Shown one piece after another: positions 1 to 9,675 of a DNA stretch of 64,000 nt. How positions within the stretch are numbered: position 1 is the stretch's first letter; each line of letters opens with the position of its first letter. A program made the translations under genes and the position numbers. The notes under the pieces are model-generated. The model saw only the letters and a list, made by a program, of their open reading frames with translations. It did not search any database and was not told the origin of the DNA. Origin of the DNA: Symsagittifera roscoffensis (lineage: Eukaryota; Xenacoelomorpha; Acoela; Convolutidae); assembly GCF_963678635.1 (NCBI RefSeq), contig NC_087071.1:13281088-13345087 (forward strand), in the 5' to 3' direction.

Positions 1-3000
1 ATTTCTTTTCTACACGCGTCCGATTTGTGTGGGGTCATGCGCCTCGCCCCCTCCCTGTGTGGTACCGCGTTTTCCTCAAGTTCTATTTCATGTTCAACAA
101 AATTACAACACCCGATATCCGCCTTATGCCTTGAAAAAACCTCCTCGTTCCGCTCTAGTACGTCCTTGATAGCTTCGAGCTGTTCATCTTTCAGTTTGCC
201 CCTTAAATGTTCAATCTCCGGCAGAACCGGTTTATCAGTTTGCATTTCATCTGGTGTGGGTCGCTCTGGAAAATTCGAACAGCTCGAAAGCCCATCGTCC
301 GTTTCTGACTTAAGTGATTTGATAAGACCTGAAGAATCTTTTATTCTCTGCAATCGTCTCAAGATACAAATTTTGTCCCTGTGGTTGGGACAATCAACAA
401 CTTCATTTTGTTTTGAGTTTTCAATTGTTTCATATCGAGTTTTAACCGGTAAAGCATATCCCAGCTTCCTCCCTCTCTGTATCGTGATCGGTATATCAAG
501 GGTATTCAACAAGACACTGACGCAGAGGCCGCTCTTCGTTATCGAAAATGATCTTCCTAAAACAGCAGCGCTTTGACTATTAGGATTTGGAACTATACAC
601 ACTTGCTTGTTGTCACTTAGTTCATTATAATTTTTCATCGTCAAGCTTACGATTGCCGCTTCATTAGCTTTCAACCTCACTCTCCTACTCAAGAATACCG
701 GTGCTTTGTTCTCATTTGCCATTATTAAATTTACCGGTTTGATTGCGTACCTCCTATCCGGGTTCCGTATCCTGAACATTGCATTATTTAGATCTATCGT
801 TACGTCGAAATTCCTGATGAAGTCTCTGCCCAAAATGAATTGGTCAGATTCATCTAGGTTTTCTACCACGATGAAGCTCATCCACAGGTTACGTTCCCCC
901 AAATTGAGGGCTATTATCGGCGTCCTGCCCAGCACCCGTAGGGCCCCTTTGTTTGCAGCTGACAGCCGTATTCTCGAGTCTATCAAGTCACCTTTGTCAA
1001 AGCCCATCTTTTCCCATGTTTCGATTGGTATGACGCTCAAGACTGCTCCCGTGTCAAGTAATCCACGCAACTGAGCCTTTTTGCCATTTATGTCTAGCAC
1101 GTGCCCTGTCACGTCTGCTTCCGTCCCGATGTGCATTGCATCTTCTTCAAGCATGGCACAGTGTCCGATCGATCTTACTTTCAACTCTTCTTTCCCTACA
1201 TAGATTTGTCCAATTAGGTCTTCGTCGCATGTTATCATCGTCTTGGTATAGATGTTGATTCCATCTATATTTAGCATCACCTCGTGTGGACCATAAGCTT
1301 CAGTGTACCTATTATCAACACGTACCGACTTGCTGCCCCCTCTCGTGAGTAGTGCTCTGAGCGCTCTAGAAGTCGTTTGTGGACTTATTCCACTCAAGTA
1401 GTCTGCATACACGTCAATGTGCATTATCGTCTGGTCGCTTGGCTCGCTCAAGTTTCTGGTTACTTCGTGGCCGCCCACTGTGATTATCGACATTATTCTT
1501 GCTCCGATTTTCGATATTCCAAAAGGTTTACCTGTCACCATTTTCACGGTGTTACAATTCCCGTTCTTTGTTGAGCCCGTTCTAGCCTCTGGTACTGAGT
1601 TCGATCCGGTTAACGCTTCGTTAAAATTCTGTCTTTCGATCTCCAACTTTAGTCGTTGCTCTATTTCTTTCGCAGCCAGATCTTGTTTCACTTTGGCAAT
1701 TGCTTCCGTCGCCGCTTTCTCATAATTTATCTCTAGAGAGCTCCCGGCCGCGGACTCTAACGCACCGCTAACATGTGTTACAGCTTTCACTGTCTTCGTC
1801 GGCAATTCGGTGTTTGGTGCTCCTAAGTTCCTAGATTCAAACTCGTTTTGCCTGTTCCGCTGATTCTGCACCGCCGCTAATGCCAACTTATGTTTGGGGT
1901 GATTCTGGTCCTTGACCGCTTCCCAGAACAAGGGACAATCCATTCTGAAGTGCCCATCCTGGTTACAGAAGAAGCATCTGGCGCCTATCTTGATGATTAA
2001 GCCATTATAGTACTCGTGTTCCTCCATCTGGCTCATATCCTCTTCATCCGGTGCATAACCTAGGCTCTTCATGCCTTGTTTGTACGTTGTGCAGTCAGCC
2101 ACATGATGATCCGCTGACCCGCAGTTCGCGCATGATCTGCGCTTGTCCATATCATCTCTAGGTTTGTACCATGATGACCTCTGGGGTTGGCTTCCCCCTT
2201 GCGTGTTCCTGTTTTCAGAATATGAGTACTTCTTAGGTTTCATCAGCATGTATTCTCTTGATTTCTGTCTCATTTCTTCTGGGGTGGGTGCGCTGTCCTT
2301 CGACAATGTGTAGTATGTTGCTAACATTGTCCTTAAGTCATCACTTTTCACCCCATCGATGAACTTCGAGGCAATGCTAAAGTTCCGTCTATTTGTCGAC
2401 TCCTCTGGGTCACTCCTCCTTCTCAAGCTCTCGAGGTCATCTAGGAACCGATCTATTGACTCGTCGTCCCTCTGCCTTCTCTTTTCAAATCGCATCATCG
2501 CTTGGTGACCCTTCATGCCTGACCCGAATCGATTCAGCAATATCTCGAAGATCTTGTCCGCGGTGTCGCGTTCTTCCTCCTTCTTTGCGACCACGCATTT
2601 TAATTCCGTTCCTTCCAAGTTGCTCAGTATGGCTGTACATGCTTGTCTTTCGTCACTCAAGTTATCTTGTTCTAGATGTAATCTCATCACTTCCACCCAA
2701 GTGTCAATGCATCCATCGGAGTCGTCTTTGAATTCTTTTGGCTTCTTGAATGTCTTTCTTGTTTTTCCCTCTCTCCTGTCGCTCGAGTCAGTGTTCCTCG
2801 TGGCGAAGGCCTCTAGAGTCCTGTTCATCATCTCCCAAGTGCTGGCCCATGTCATAGCATCCGGTCCTGTGTTGCTGTTAGCTGTTGCATCTCCCGGACC
2901 AGTCGTTGTATTCGACGTTCCATTCTTCATTATTGTTTTCGCAGCTGTTGGTGCTGTGCTTATCGAATCCCTGGTTAAGGGCAACGGTGTCGATTGCCGT

Positions 3001-4022
3001 TTGTTCCTTTGTGGTTCTACAAAGTCAACTCTGGTGCCTTGCGTACGATCCGCTGCCGGTCTTTCTTGTGGAGTAGAACCTCTCAAGATTGCATCCAACT
3101 TCGCCTGTATTGCACACGAACTCTCGGCTTGACTCTTGCTCATTGTGTCCATTCTCCTTTCCAGGCTCCCTAATTGGCTGTTGACATCATCATATCGGTT
3201 CTTCAACTGTTGCATGTCTGTTTTGATGTTCTTTTCTCGTTCTTCATTGGTGGCTTCTACCTTATCTGACATTTCCTTGAGTCTCTCCTCTGTTGCCTTA
3301 GCTAGGTTAAAATAACTGTCTAGATACTCGTGCTTGTTGTATCTTATCTCCTTTTTTATCACCTCTCTGTCTTCTTCACTGTTCTTAAGTCTTTTGTCGA
3401 TCTGATTTAATTTCGCCAACAAGTCGCCCAGCTCAATGGTAGTCTCTTCATGGTCAGCCGTCGGTTTCTCTTCGGCCGTAGCCTCTGCTTTAGCTTGTTC
3501 CTCATTCTGGCCGGCTTCTGTCGCTTTCGTGCTCACTGTACCAAATGTTCGTGCTCTTTCTGTTTTTGGTTCTTCAGTCACGTTTTCTTTCGATTTGAGT
3601 CCGACCATCATTGCAAACTTGTCTGTGAAGGATGTCTTTTTCACTTGAGAGTCGTTTTTCACAGTCTCTCGGGTATTGCCTGTTGTGTCTTCCAATGCGT
3701 CTATTCGTGAAAACTCCACGGTTTTTGGACTTTGGTCTTCCACGTGGGGCATCGGTGTGGATTCCGTTGTCCTCTTCTCCACTTCATCTACGCTCTGGTC
3801 TGGTGTCTCTAGGTCGATTTCGATTGTGGGCTCCACCTGTTTTTCCCCCACATCTTCTCGTGTCTTGCTCTCGGTGCCACTCCTCGTACTGACCATGTTA
3901 TCTGAAAAGTTCTTCTTTGTTATCTTTGGGCCTGTTGATGTCGTTCCGCGCAGCGATGAATTATATTTCGTGTTTGATCCACTTGACCTTTTTTCGAGCA
4001 CCGGTACCCTACTCCGCCTCAT
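1..4022 (-). CDS. Gag-protease-RT polyprotein (partial, open to window edge)
   Basis: An ATG at 4022-4020 opens a frame with no stop for about 1,340 codons to the window edge, so gag and pol are one continuous frame. Approximate domains: residues 1-330, charged coiled-coil region rich in E, K and T; about 430-560, capsid-like region beginning near EFKDDSDGCIDTW; two CX2CX4HX4C zinc knuckles near 630 (CANCGSADHH) and 680 (CFFCNQDGHF), which bind nucleic acid in Gag; about 988, retropepsin active site LLDTGAV; about 1,300, the RT N-terminus, where the window ends. Element B has two TGA codons and a 1-nt deletion in this stretch where A is open, so A shows the undamaged arrangement. Expression is presumably from the 5' LTR at 6511-7427. 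The family assignment is established knowledge; completeness beyond the edge is unknown. Confidence 0.9.
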   Translation of the reverse strand, partial: MRRSRVPVLEKRSSGSNTKYNSSLRGTTSTGPKITKKNFSDNMVSTRSGTESKTREDVGEKQVEPTIEIDLETPDQSVDEVEKRTTESTPMPHVEDQSPKTVEFSRIDALEDTTGNTRETVKNDSQVKKTSFTDKFAMMVGLKSKENVTEEPKTERARTFGTVSTKATEAGQNEEQAKAEATAEEKPTADHEETTIELGDLLAKLNQIDKRLKNSEEDREVIKKEIRYNKHEYLDSYFNLAKATEERLKEMSDKVEATNEEREKNIKTDMQQLKNRYDDVNSQLGSLERRMDTMSKSQAESSCAIQAKLDAILRGSTPQERPAADRTQGTRVDFVEPQRNKRQSTPLPLTRDSISTAPTAAKTIMKNGTSNTTTGPGDATANSNTGPDAMTWASTWEMMNRTLEAFATRNTDSSDRREGKTRKTFKKPKEFKDDSDGCIDTWVEVMRLHLEQDNLSDERQACTAILSNLEGTELKCVVAKKEEERDTADKIFEILLNRFGSGMKGHQAMMRFEKRRQRDDESIDRFLDDLESLRRRSDPEESTNRRNFSIASKFIDGVKSDDLRTMLATYYTLSKDSAPTPEEMRQKSREYMLMKPKKYSYSENRNTQGGSQPQRSSWYKPRDDMDKRRSCANCGSADHHVADCTTYKQGMKSLGYAPDEEDMSQMEEHEYYNGLIIKIGARCFFCNQDGHFRMDCPLFWEAVKDQNHPKHKLALAAVQNQRNRQNEFESRNLGAPNTELPTKTVKAVTHVSGALESAAGSSLEINYEKAATEAIAKVKQDLAAKEIEQRLKLEIERQNFNEALTGSNSVPEARTGSTKNGNCNTVKMVTGKPFGISKIGARIMSIITVGGHEVTRNLSEPSDQTIMHIDVYADYLSGISPQTTSRALRALLTRGGSKSVRVDNRYTEAYGPHEVMLNIDGINIYTKTMITCDEDLIGQIYVGKEELKVRSIGHCAMLEEDAMHIGTEADVTGHVLDINGKKAQLRGLLDTGAVLSVIPIETWEKMGFDKGDLIDSRIRLSAANKGALRVLGRTPIIALNLGERNLWMSFIVVENLDESDQFILGRDFIRNFDVTIDLNNAMFRIRNPDRRYAIKPVNLIMANENKAPVFLSRRVRLKANEAAIVSLTMKNYNELSDNKQVCIVPNPNSQSAAVLGRSFSITKSGLCVSVLLNTLDIPITIQRGRKLGYALPVKTRYETIENSKQNEVVDCPNHRDKICILRRLQRIKDSSGLIKSLKSETDDGLSSCSNFPERPTPDEMQTDKPVLPEIEHLRGKLKDEQLEAIKDVLERNEEVFSRHKADIGCCNFVEHEIELEENAVPHREGARRMTPHKSDACRKE

Positions 4023-4271
4023 TATTTCTATTTACAACTGCTTTTATTTACAATTTTATTATATACACGATTCTATTCTAAGAATAAAAAAAATAATAAA
4101 ACAAAAAAAATTTTTGTGGTAACAAATTTTGTACAACGTGTTAAAAACCTTGTTGTAGCTCTCTTTCTAAAACCTTTGAAAAATTTCCCTTAATGTGGTC
4201 TCAACCGTACCTATTTCGATTTGTCTTATTTTGTCTTAAGACACACTTGTTGTAATTTTACTTCAATTTTT

Positions 4272-4990
4272 ATACCGTCCCAAGACTATTCGTCACTATC
4301 ACAGTACTCTCCGCTAGTGTCCTAAGACCCTTGTACCAAGTCCACTGTTCCAAGACTATTGTCCCAAGACTAGTGTCCCAAGACTACTGTCCCAAGACTA
4401 GTGTCCCAAGGCTAGTGTCCCAAGACTAGTGTCCCAAGGGTAGTGTCCCAAGACCAGTGTCCCAAGGCTAGTGTCCCAAGACTACTGTCCCAAGACTAGT
4501 GTCCCAAGGCTAGTGTCCCAAGACTACTGTCCCAAGACTAGTGTCCCAAGGGTAGTGTCCCAAGACCAGTGTCCCAAGGCTGGTGTCCCAAGACTACTGT
4601 CCCAAGGCTAGTGTCCCAAGACTACTGTCCCAAGACCAGTGTCCCAAGACCAGTGTCCCAAGGCTAGTGTCCCAAGTCTAGTGTCCCAAGACCCTTGTCC
4701 CAAGACCACTGTCCCAAGACCACTGTCCCAAGACCCTGTCCCAAGACCACTGTCCCAAGACCCTGTCCCAAGACCACTGTCCCAAGACCCTGTCCCAAGA
4801 CCACTGTCCCAAGACCCCTGTCCCAAGACCCTGTCCCAAGACCACTGTCCCAAGACCCTGTCCCAAGACCCTGTCCCAAGACCCTTGTCACAAGACCACT
4901 GTCCCAAGACCCTGTCCCAAGACCACTGTCCCAAGACCCTGTCCCAAGACCACTGTCCCAAGACTGCTCTGTCCCAAGACTTCTTCGGTA
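4272..4990. repeat. 14-bp tandem array, unit GTCCCAAGACTACT
   Basis: About 50 units of a 13-14 bp repeat with variants GTCCCAAGACTAGT, GTCCCAAGGCTAGT and, in the right half, GTCCCAAGACCACT and GTCCCAAGACCCT. It lies in the leader of element A, between gag and the primer site. In transcript sense the unit reads AGTAGTCTTGGGAC. The plus strand is nearly stop-free, so long spurious reading frames arise. Confidence 0.95.
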
Positions 4991-4999
4991 CTGTCCCAA

Positions 5000-6484
5000 G
5001 ACTGGTCACGGAGTGTCTTCCTCGTTGTAGGGTCTTCTTGAATCACCGTACCTTGTACCACCACTCAAGCTCTAGTAAAATTTTCCCAAAAACCCTCTCT
5101 TAAAAGCCAAATGCTGACCCCCCTCTTCTTTTTGGTTGTTTCTATTTCAATGTAGGTGCGCAGGTATCTTGTGATCACCTGTTCGTATAAAACCAAACAC
5201 AAATCCTCACTAAAATGCAACAAAAATCTAAGTAAGAAAAATAATAAAAACAGAAAAATGAGCCCACCTGAAATTCAAAGGTGACCAATGTCTACCTTTC
5301 GTCTAAAAAAAATGTCTGGTACCTAATTGCCACGCGTTTTCCTCCCCCCACTAGTGATCTTATGGGGTATCACAAAAGCTGTTTATATCCGGTCCCCCCT
5401 ACCAAACCAACCAGCGTACCAGTCTTAACTCGAATTGAATTTTGGATATTCACCTATTATCACCAACGCGTGTTATGGCTAATGTAACTAAGTCAACGAT
5501 GTCGATTAATTAGTTACTCTAGTTTCTCCCCTTTTTACAATTTGCAACCGCTCACCTCTAGCCTAACCAGTCCCCCTTCTAACCTCCCCCCTTTCTAGCC
5601 CCCCTTCTTAAGCCTAAAAATTACTTTAAGCGCCGGGTGCTAAACCTCTCAAGAGAAAACCGTAGACCTGTTTCCAGGCCTGCTCAAGTAAAAACGTTCC
5701 TCAAAACTGGGGGATTTCGCTTATCCAATTTTACACTTATCTCCTATAATGTAATGTGGATTCTAACGATACCCGTTCTGCCCAACTTGAGAACTCGAGA
5801 ACTGTCAAATCCTTCTTGGCTGCCTTCCCACTCGACTGGTCACCTGTTCCAGTCCAGTCTCCTATTGGTTCAGCTCAAGTGTTCCTGAACCAGTTTCCCA
5901 CTCGGTCGGTCACCTCTTCCAGTCGAGTCTCCTATTGGTTCAGCTCAGGTACTCCTGAACAACCCTCCCACTCGGCTGGTCACCTCTTCCAGTCAAGTTT
6001 CCTTGTTGTCCAGCTAAGTTCCAAACTATCTGAAAACCCTTGACAACGCCCCACACTCGGGCACTTTATTACGGTTACTGGGTTAAATTGCTAGGTTGAT
6101 CGAAACGATCGAACTTATAAAACAGTATGGGTATACTATTTAATTAATATAAAGGTTTGATCCAACTGATCTGGTGTCAAAGTCACTGTCTTTTTTCATT
6201 TTATGGTTTTTGTTCCTTTTTCTATTCTTTTTTGGTTTTTTTTGTTTTGCTTTTTGTCTTTTTGCTCGTGTTTTTGTCCCCCTAGTTGCCCCCCTTTACT
6301 CGGTTAGCTAAGCCTCGTTCGGAGAGCGTACCAGGAAATTTTCTCGAGTTTTCTTAAAAAGCTATCACGGTACAACCGGAAGGTTTGCACGTTCCTGTCG
6401 AACCGTACCGCCGGTACTCTAGAATGGGCATTCAGCCCGAAGCTGTCTCAAGTGGGTTCGACTCCGTAGTCTTGATGTCGTAAA
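5000..6484 (-). other. Leader (5' untranslated region) of element A
   Basis: No coding sequence seen. It is collinear with 28900-30980 of element B. It holds three copies of a 70-bp repeat (5818-6015) and a T-rich stretch at 6185-6280, which is A-rich in the transcript; a similar A-rich block follows the primer site in C (34600-34700) and E (57420-57570). Confidence 0.8.
5818..6015. repeat. 70-bp minisatellite, three units
   Basis: Units are recognised by 'ggtcacctcttcc' and 'cctattggttcagctca', recurring every 70 bp. Element B has six units at the matching place, so the copy number is unstable. Confidence 0.9.
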
Positions 6485-6499
6485 CACCCAGGAGCGCCA
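6485..6499 (-). promoter_or_regulatory. Primer binding site (PBS) of element A
   Basis: The minus strand reads TGGCGCTCCTGGGTG, complementary to a tRNA 3' end CACCCAGGAGCG-CCA. A G discriminator base would fit tRNA-Ser among others; I cannot name the tRNA. The same 15-mer occurs in B, twice in the C region and in E, 10-13 nt after the LTR end instead of immediately after it. Confidence 0.8.
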
Positions 6500-6510
6500 T
6501 AAAAACACTA

Positions 6511-7427
6511 TGTAACATTCGTCTACTGCAGTCACACATGAGGCTTAAGAAAAATAGGCCCTATAACCACTGGCTCAAGGGTCAGGGACACCATCTCTTG
6601 TGTTTTTCTACCTCAAGAACGGTCGGAGCCAGTTCGGTTCGCTTGTGACATGAGACTACGACCCGTTACAGCTTAAAAGCTACTACTAAAATATCCCCCC
6701 ACTCTAGAATTAGAAACGTCCCCATACTTAGGTCTCTAGATACCCAAAATACATGAACGCCGTTAAAAACCGGGTTGGAACAATCCGTTAAGTTACTTTT
6801 TATTAGACAGTGGAACTTTGATCCATTTCAGATGGATCAACCTAAAACTCGCCTTACCTCAACATAACAATCATAAAACACACTCTAGAAATTTAAATTT
6901 GTACTCACATAGTAGCACGCTCAAGAAGTGGGAAATAATCCAGTCGGTAGTTAACTCAAGAATTAAATAACGTAACTAAATGAGTCTAATGTTTTATAGT
7001 TTTAACAATGAGAACGAGTTTATACTCTAGACAATAGTTTTCTTGTGAACCATTAGGACACTCAAGCTGTCCACCTTTCCACCGAAGGTTCACTCTAGTC
7101 CAGTTCCGAATAATACTCCAGTCGCTATAATCCAATTCGAGGGAATGCTCTCGTCTCTGTCACAGATGGGACAGCTCTACTCTCGATTATTATAGTGATG
7201 GAAATTGCGAATAGCAATTTCCTACTGCTTTTTCTTACAACTTTCCCGCGTGTGCGACTCAATTGTTCTGAAATTGTTCTGATTTCTTTTTTCTGATTTT
7301 CAGTTATCGCGAGAAAATCGTGCATGACAGGTTCCATTCGAAATTTTGAAAAATTAAATTTCACTCCAAAATCAAGTGTTTTTTGCTTCTCTCAAGGTCA
7401 AACTTCCAAATATGACCGACTGGCACA
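6511..7427 (-). repeat. 5' LTR of element A (917 bp)
   Basis: Read on the minus strand it begins TGTGCCAGTCGG and ends GAATGTTACA (TG...CA). It matches both LTRs of B. It contains the perfect hairpin GGAAATTGC/GCAATTTCC at 7200-7222. Confidence 0.9.
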
Positions 7428-7733
7428 ATTAACAAGCGGCTCTTCCCGACCTACTGGAAAACAAGTCAACTGGCCCCAATTTTTAAAGAAAAGAACAAGG
7501 CATCAGTTGAGTGCTACCGACCAATTAGCCTTTTATGCTCCGCCTCGAAGGTCTTCGAAAAAATTATCTTTGATAACATATACCCCAAAGTTCAACCTTT
7601 TTTGGAAAACGCACAATACGGCTTCCGGCAAAAAAGGTCAGCAGTACTACAAATGGTACAATTTTTGAGCAAAGTATATGAACTCTACGATGACAAAAAT
7701 ATTCAAACATTATCAGTCCTTTATCTAGATTTT
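7428..7733 (+). pseudogene. Non-LTR (LINE) reverse transcriptase fragment
   Basis: In one plus-strand frame the translation contains the hallmarks of a LINE RT finger/palm region: FPTYWKTSQLAPIFK, CYRPISLL, KVFEKIIF, AQYGFR and LSVLYLDF. These resemble CR1/Jockey-type elements of animals. Only about 100 residues remain. It is cut on the left by the 5' LTR of element A and on the right by the end of the F LTR, just before the expected catalytic region, so both elements inserted into the same LINE copy. A second piece of the same LINE lies inside the 3' LTR of B (8604-8704) and extends slightly further upstream (HKFINKRLF). It is not functional. Confidence 0.85.
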
Positions 7734-7914
7734 TGTAACATTCGCCCGGAAGATACATATCGACAGAAAATAAAACTAAGTCCTAAGACGACTGGCTAAA
7801 GTCTAAACAGAGCTTTACATGCTTTTAACAGTCTCTACCAAGCCAGTACTTTACTTTCGGCGGTCTTTCTAACATCGGGTCGACAAAACGTTACTGCTTT
7901 TGGCTTCGGTCAAA
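7734..7914 (-). repeat. Distal part of the F LTR, split off by the insertion of B
   Basis: The reverse complement matches the last 181 bp of the C-family LTR (for example 52975-53155), including CTTCCGGGCGAATGTTACA at the LTR end. The other 737 bp of the same LTR are at 31913-32649, so the full F LTR was about 918 bp before B landed in it. Confidence 0.88.
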
Positions 7915-8909
7915 TGTAACATTCGTCTACTGTAGTCACACATGAGGCTTAAGAAAAATAGGCCCTATAACCATTGGCTCAAGAGTCAGGGACACTATCT
8001 CTTGTGTTTTTCTACCTCAAATCAGTCGGAGCCAATTCGGTTCGCTTGTGACATGAGACTACGACCCGTTACAGCTTAAAGGCTACTACCAAAATATCCC
8101 CCCACTCTAGAAATAAGAACGTCCCCATACTTAGGTCTCTAGATACCCAAAATACATGAACGCCGTTAAAAACCGGGTCGGAACAATCCGTTAAGTTACT
8201 TTTTATTAGACAGAGGAACTTTGATCCATTTCAGATGGATCAACCTAAAACTCGCCTTATCTCAACATAGCAATCATAAAACACACTCTAGAAATTTAAA
8301 TTGGGTACTCACATCGTAGCACGCTCAAGAACTGGAAGTAATTAAGTTGGTAAGCAACTCGAGAATTAAATAATATAACTAAATGAGTTTAATGTTTATC
8401 AGTTTCAATAACAGGAACAAGTTTGAACTCTAGACTATAGTTTCTCGTGAACCATTGGGACACTCAAGCTGTCCACCTTTCCATCGAAGGTTCACTCTAG
8501 TCCAGTTTGAATAATAATCCAGTCGAGCAATAATAGTCCAGTTCTCGGGAATACGCTTCCTTCTGTTTCAGATAGGACAGCTCTACTCTAGTTTTTATGT
8601 GACGGTACGTGCACAAGTTCATTAACAAGCGGCTCTTCCCGACCTACTGGAAAACAAGTCAACTGGTCCCAATTTTTAAAGGAAAGAACAAGGCATCAGT
8701 TGAGTTTTATTGTGACTACTGCTTTATCTGGCAACTTTCCCGCGATTGTTACTCGATCGTTCTGATTTCTCTTTTTCGGTTTTCAGTTATCGCGAGAAAA
8801 TCGAGCATGACAGGCTCCATTCGAATTTTTGAAAATTCAAATTTCACTCCAAAATTAAGCGTTCTTGTTTTTCTCAAGGTCAAACTTCCAAATATGACCG
8901 ACTGGCACA
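7915..8909 (-). repeat. 3' LTR of element B (995 bp)
   Basis: Collinear with the 5' LTR at 31008-31912. It differs by an inserted LINE fragment (8604-8704) and by loss of a 23-bp perfect hairpin that is present in the 5' LTR at 31697-31719. Confidence 0.9.
8604..8704 (+). pseudogene. LINE RT fragment captured inside the B 3' LTR
   Basis: About 100 bp nearly identical to 7428-7520 (FPTYWKTSQLVPIFKGKNKASVE). It is flanked on both sides by copies of a t-rich string ending 'tgtgac', and it is absent from the 5' LTR and from A. Confidence 0.85.
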
Positions 8910-8921
8910 TACTCCCCGGAC
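8910..8921 (-). promoter_or_regulatory. Polypurine tract of element B
   Basis: The minus strand reads GTCCGGGGAGTA immediately before the 3' LTR TG. The identical 12-mer precedes the F LTR (32650-32661) and the C 3' LTR (52229-52240). It is the expected position for the plus-strand primer. Confidence 0.8.
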
Positions 8922-9337
8922 TCAAGATCGATGTCCTCATCGCGTGCTGTCGTCTGCCAGTGAGTCCCAGAAAACCGAGTGTTGCTCGAGATACAGTGCC
9001 AGTGGTCATTTACAGAAGTTTGCAGCAGACTTAAGCTTATCTACACCCCAAAATTCACGGCCATGTAAAATTTTCACACTATTGCTAAACAGCAATCAAA
9101 ATCTGCACACACCTGCACCCTTGAATTCTCGCTTTTCAAGCCAATTATTTAAAATTTCTTTTGTCCCATTCAATCAGGAAATTGTCATGCAGCATTTTGA
9201 TTTATATAGTAAATATAGCATATTAATAACAATATCTGATTCGTTAAAATTTCTTTTTCGTGAACCCAGGTTTCATCCGGATTCACACTCAAGCCCCCCT
9301 TCCCTCTCAAGACTCAAGATCTCTTCGAACCATCCGC
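8922..9337 (-). other. 3' untranslated region of element B
   Basis: 416 bp between ORF4 and the polypurine tract. It is AT-rich and I see no coding sequence. It occupies the position of 51465-52228 in element C. Confidence 0.6.
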
Positions 9338-9632
9338 TCATTTCGCACTCTTCGCCTTGGAGGTGCCGTACCCTGAAGTACTAGATACGGCAAACTGTCT
9401 CAACAGTTCTTCTTCATCATCGGAGCTAATTACGATCTCCTCCCAAGCCTTCAGCTGTTCATAGGATCGCATCCATTCCCTTTGCTCCTGCAACCTCTTT
9501 GCCTGGTTGGGTAGTGCCTTCACCCTAGATTCCCGGTTCAAACAAAAGGAGTTGTGCAGGCTCAGGCTCACGTTCTTCGCCAAGTCCTCCTCTAGTATCG
9601 ATTCCCTCGCTTTGGTATTGTCTCTAGACATT
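9338..9632 (-). CDS. ORF4, small acidic-tailed protein, unknown function
   Basis: An ATG at 9632-9630 gives about 97 residues in a frame different from ORF3, starting about 40 bp after the ORF3 stop. The product is helical and charged (ERQ-rich middle, ISSDDEEELLRQF near the end) with an S/G/K tail; it has no recognisable domain and no membrane segment. Element C has a small ORF at the equivalent place (51273-51464) that also ends in an acidic stretch (IEEPEELEP), though sequence similarity is weak. It may be a real last gene, or the displaced C-terminus of ORF3 after a frameshift. The frame could also start further upstream, overlapping ORF3. Confidence 0.45.
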
Positions 9633-9675
9633 TTACCCACTCTTTTCCATCCTGTCGTGATCGCATTTCGATGGG

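Larger units (their letters stand above)
1..7427 (-). mobile_element. Element A: giant Ty3/Gypsy-type LTR retrotransposon, truncated by window edge
   Basis: Minus-strand element whose 5' LTR starts at 7427 and whose body runs off the left edge inside the RT. It is the same family as element B: 1-4022 matches 23160-27184, and its leader matches 28900-31000. Order read 5' to 3' on the minus strand: LTR, 11-nt spacer, primer binding site, leader with 70-bp and 14-bp tandem repeats, gag-protease-RT frame. It sits in a LINE fragment, since the sequence just outside the LTR (7428 onward) is LINE RT coding sequence. The other end and any target duplication lie outside the window. Confidence 0.9.

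Noticed and set aside
4272-4990. CRISPR-like regular repeat
   Set aside because: Units are contiguous without unique spacers and the context is a eukaryotic retroelement.
4608-5103. Overlapping frames on both strands (LGQWSWDR-like and CPKTTVPR-like repeats)
   Set aside because: Same cause: the array variants CCACT and CCCT remove the remaining stops.
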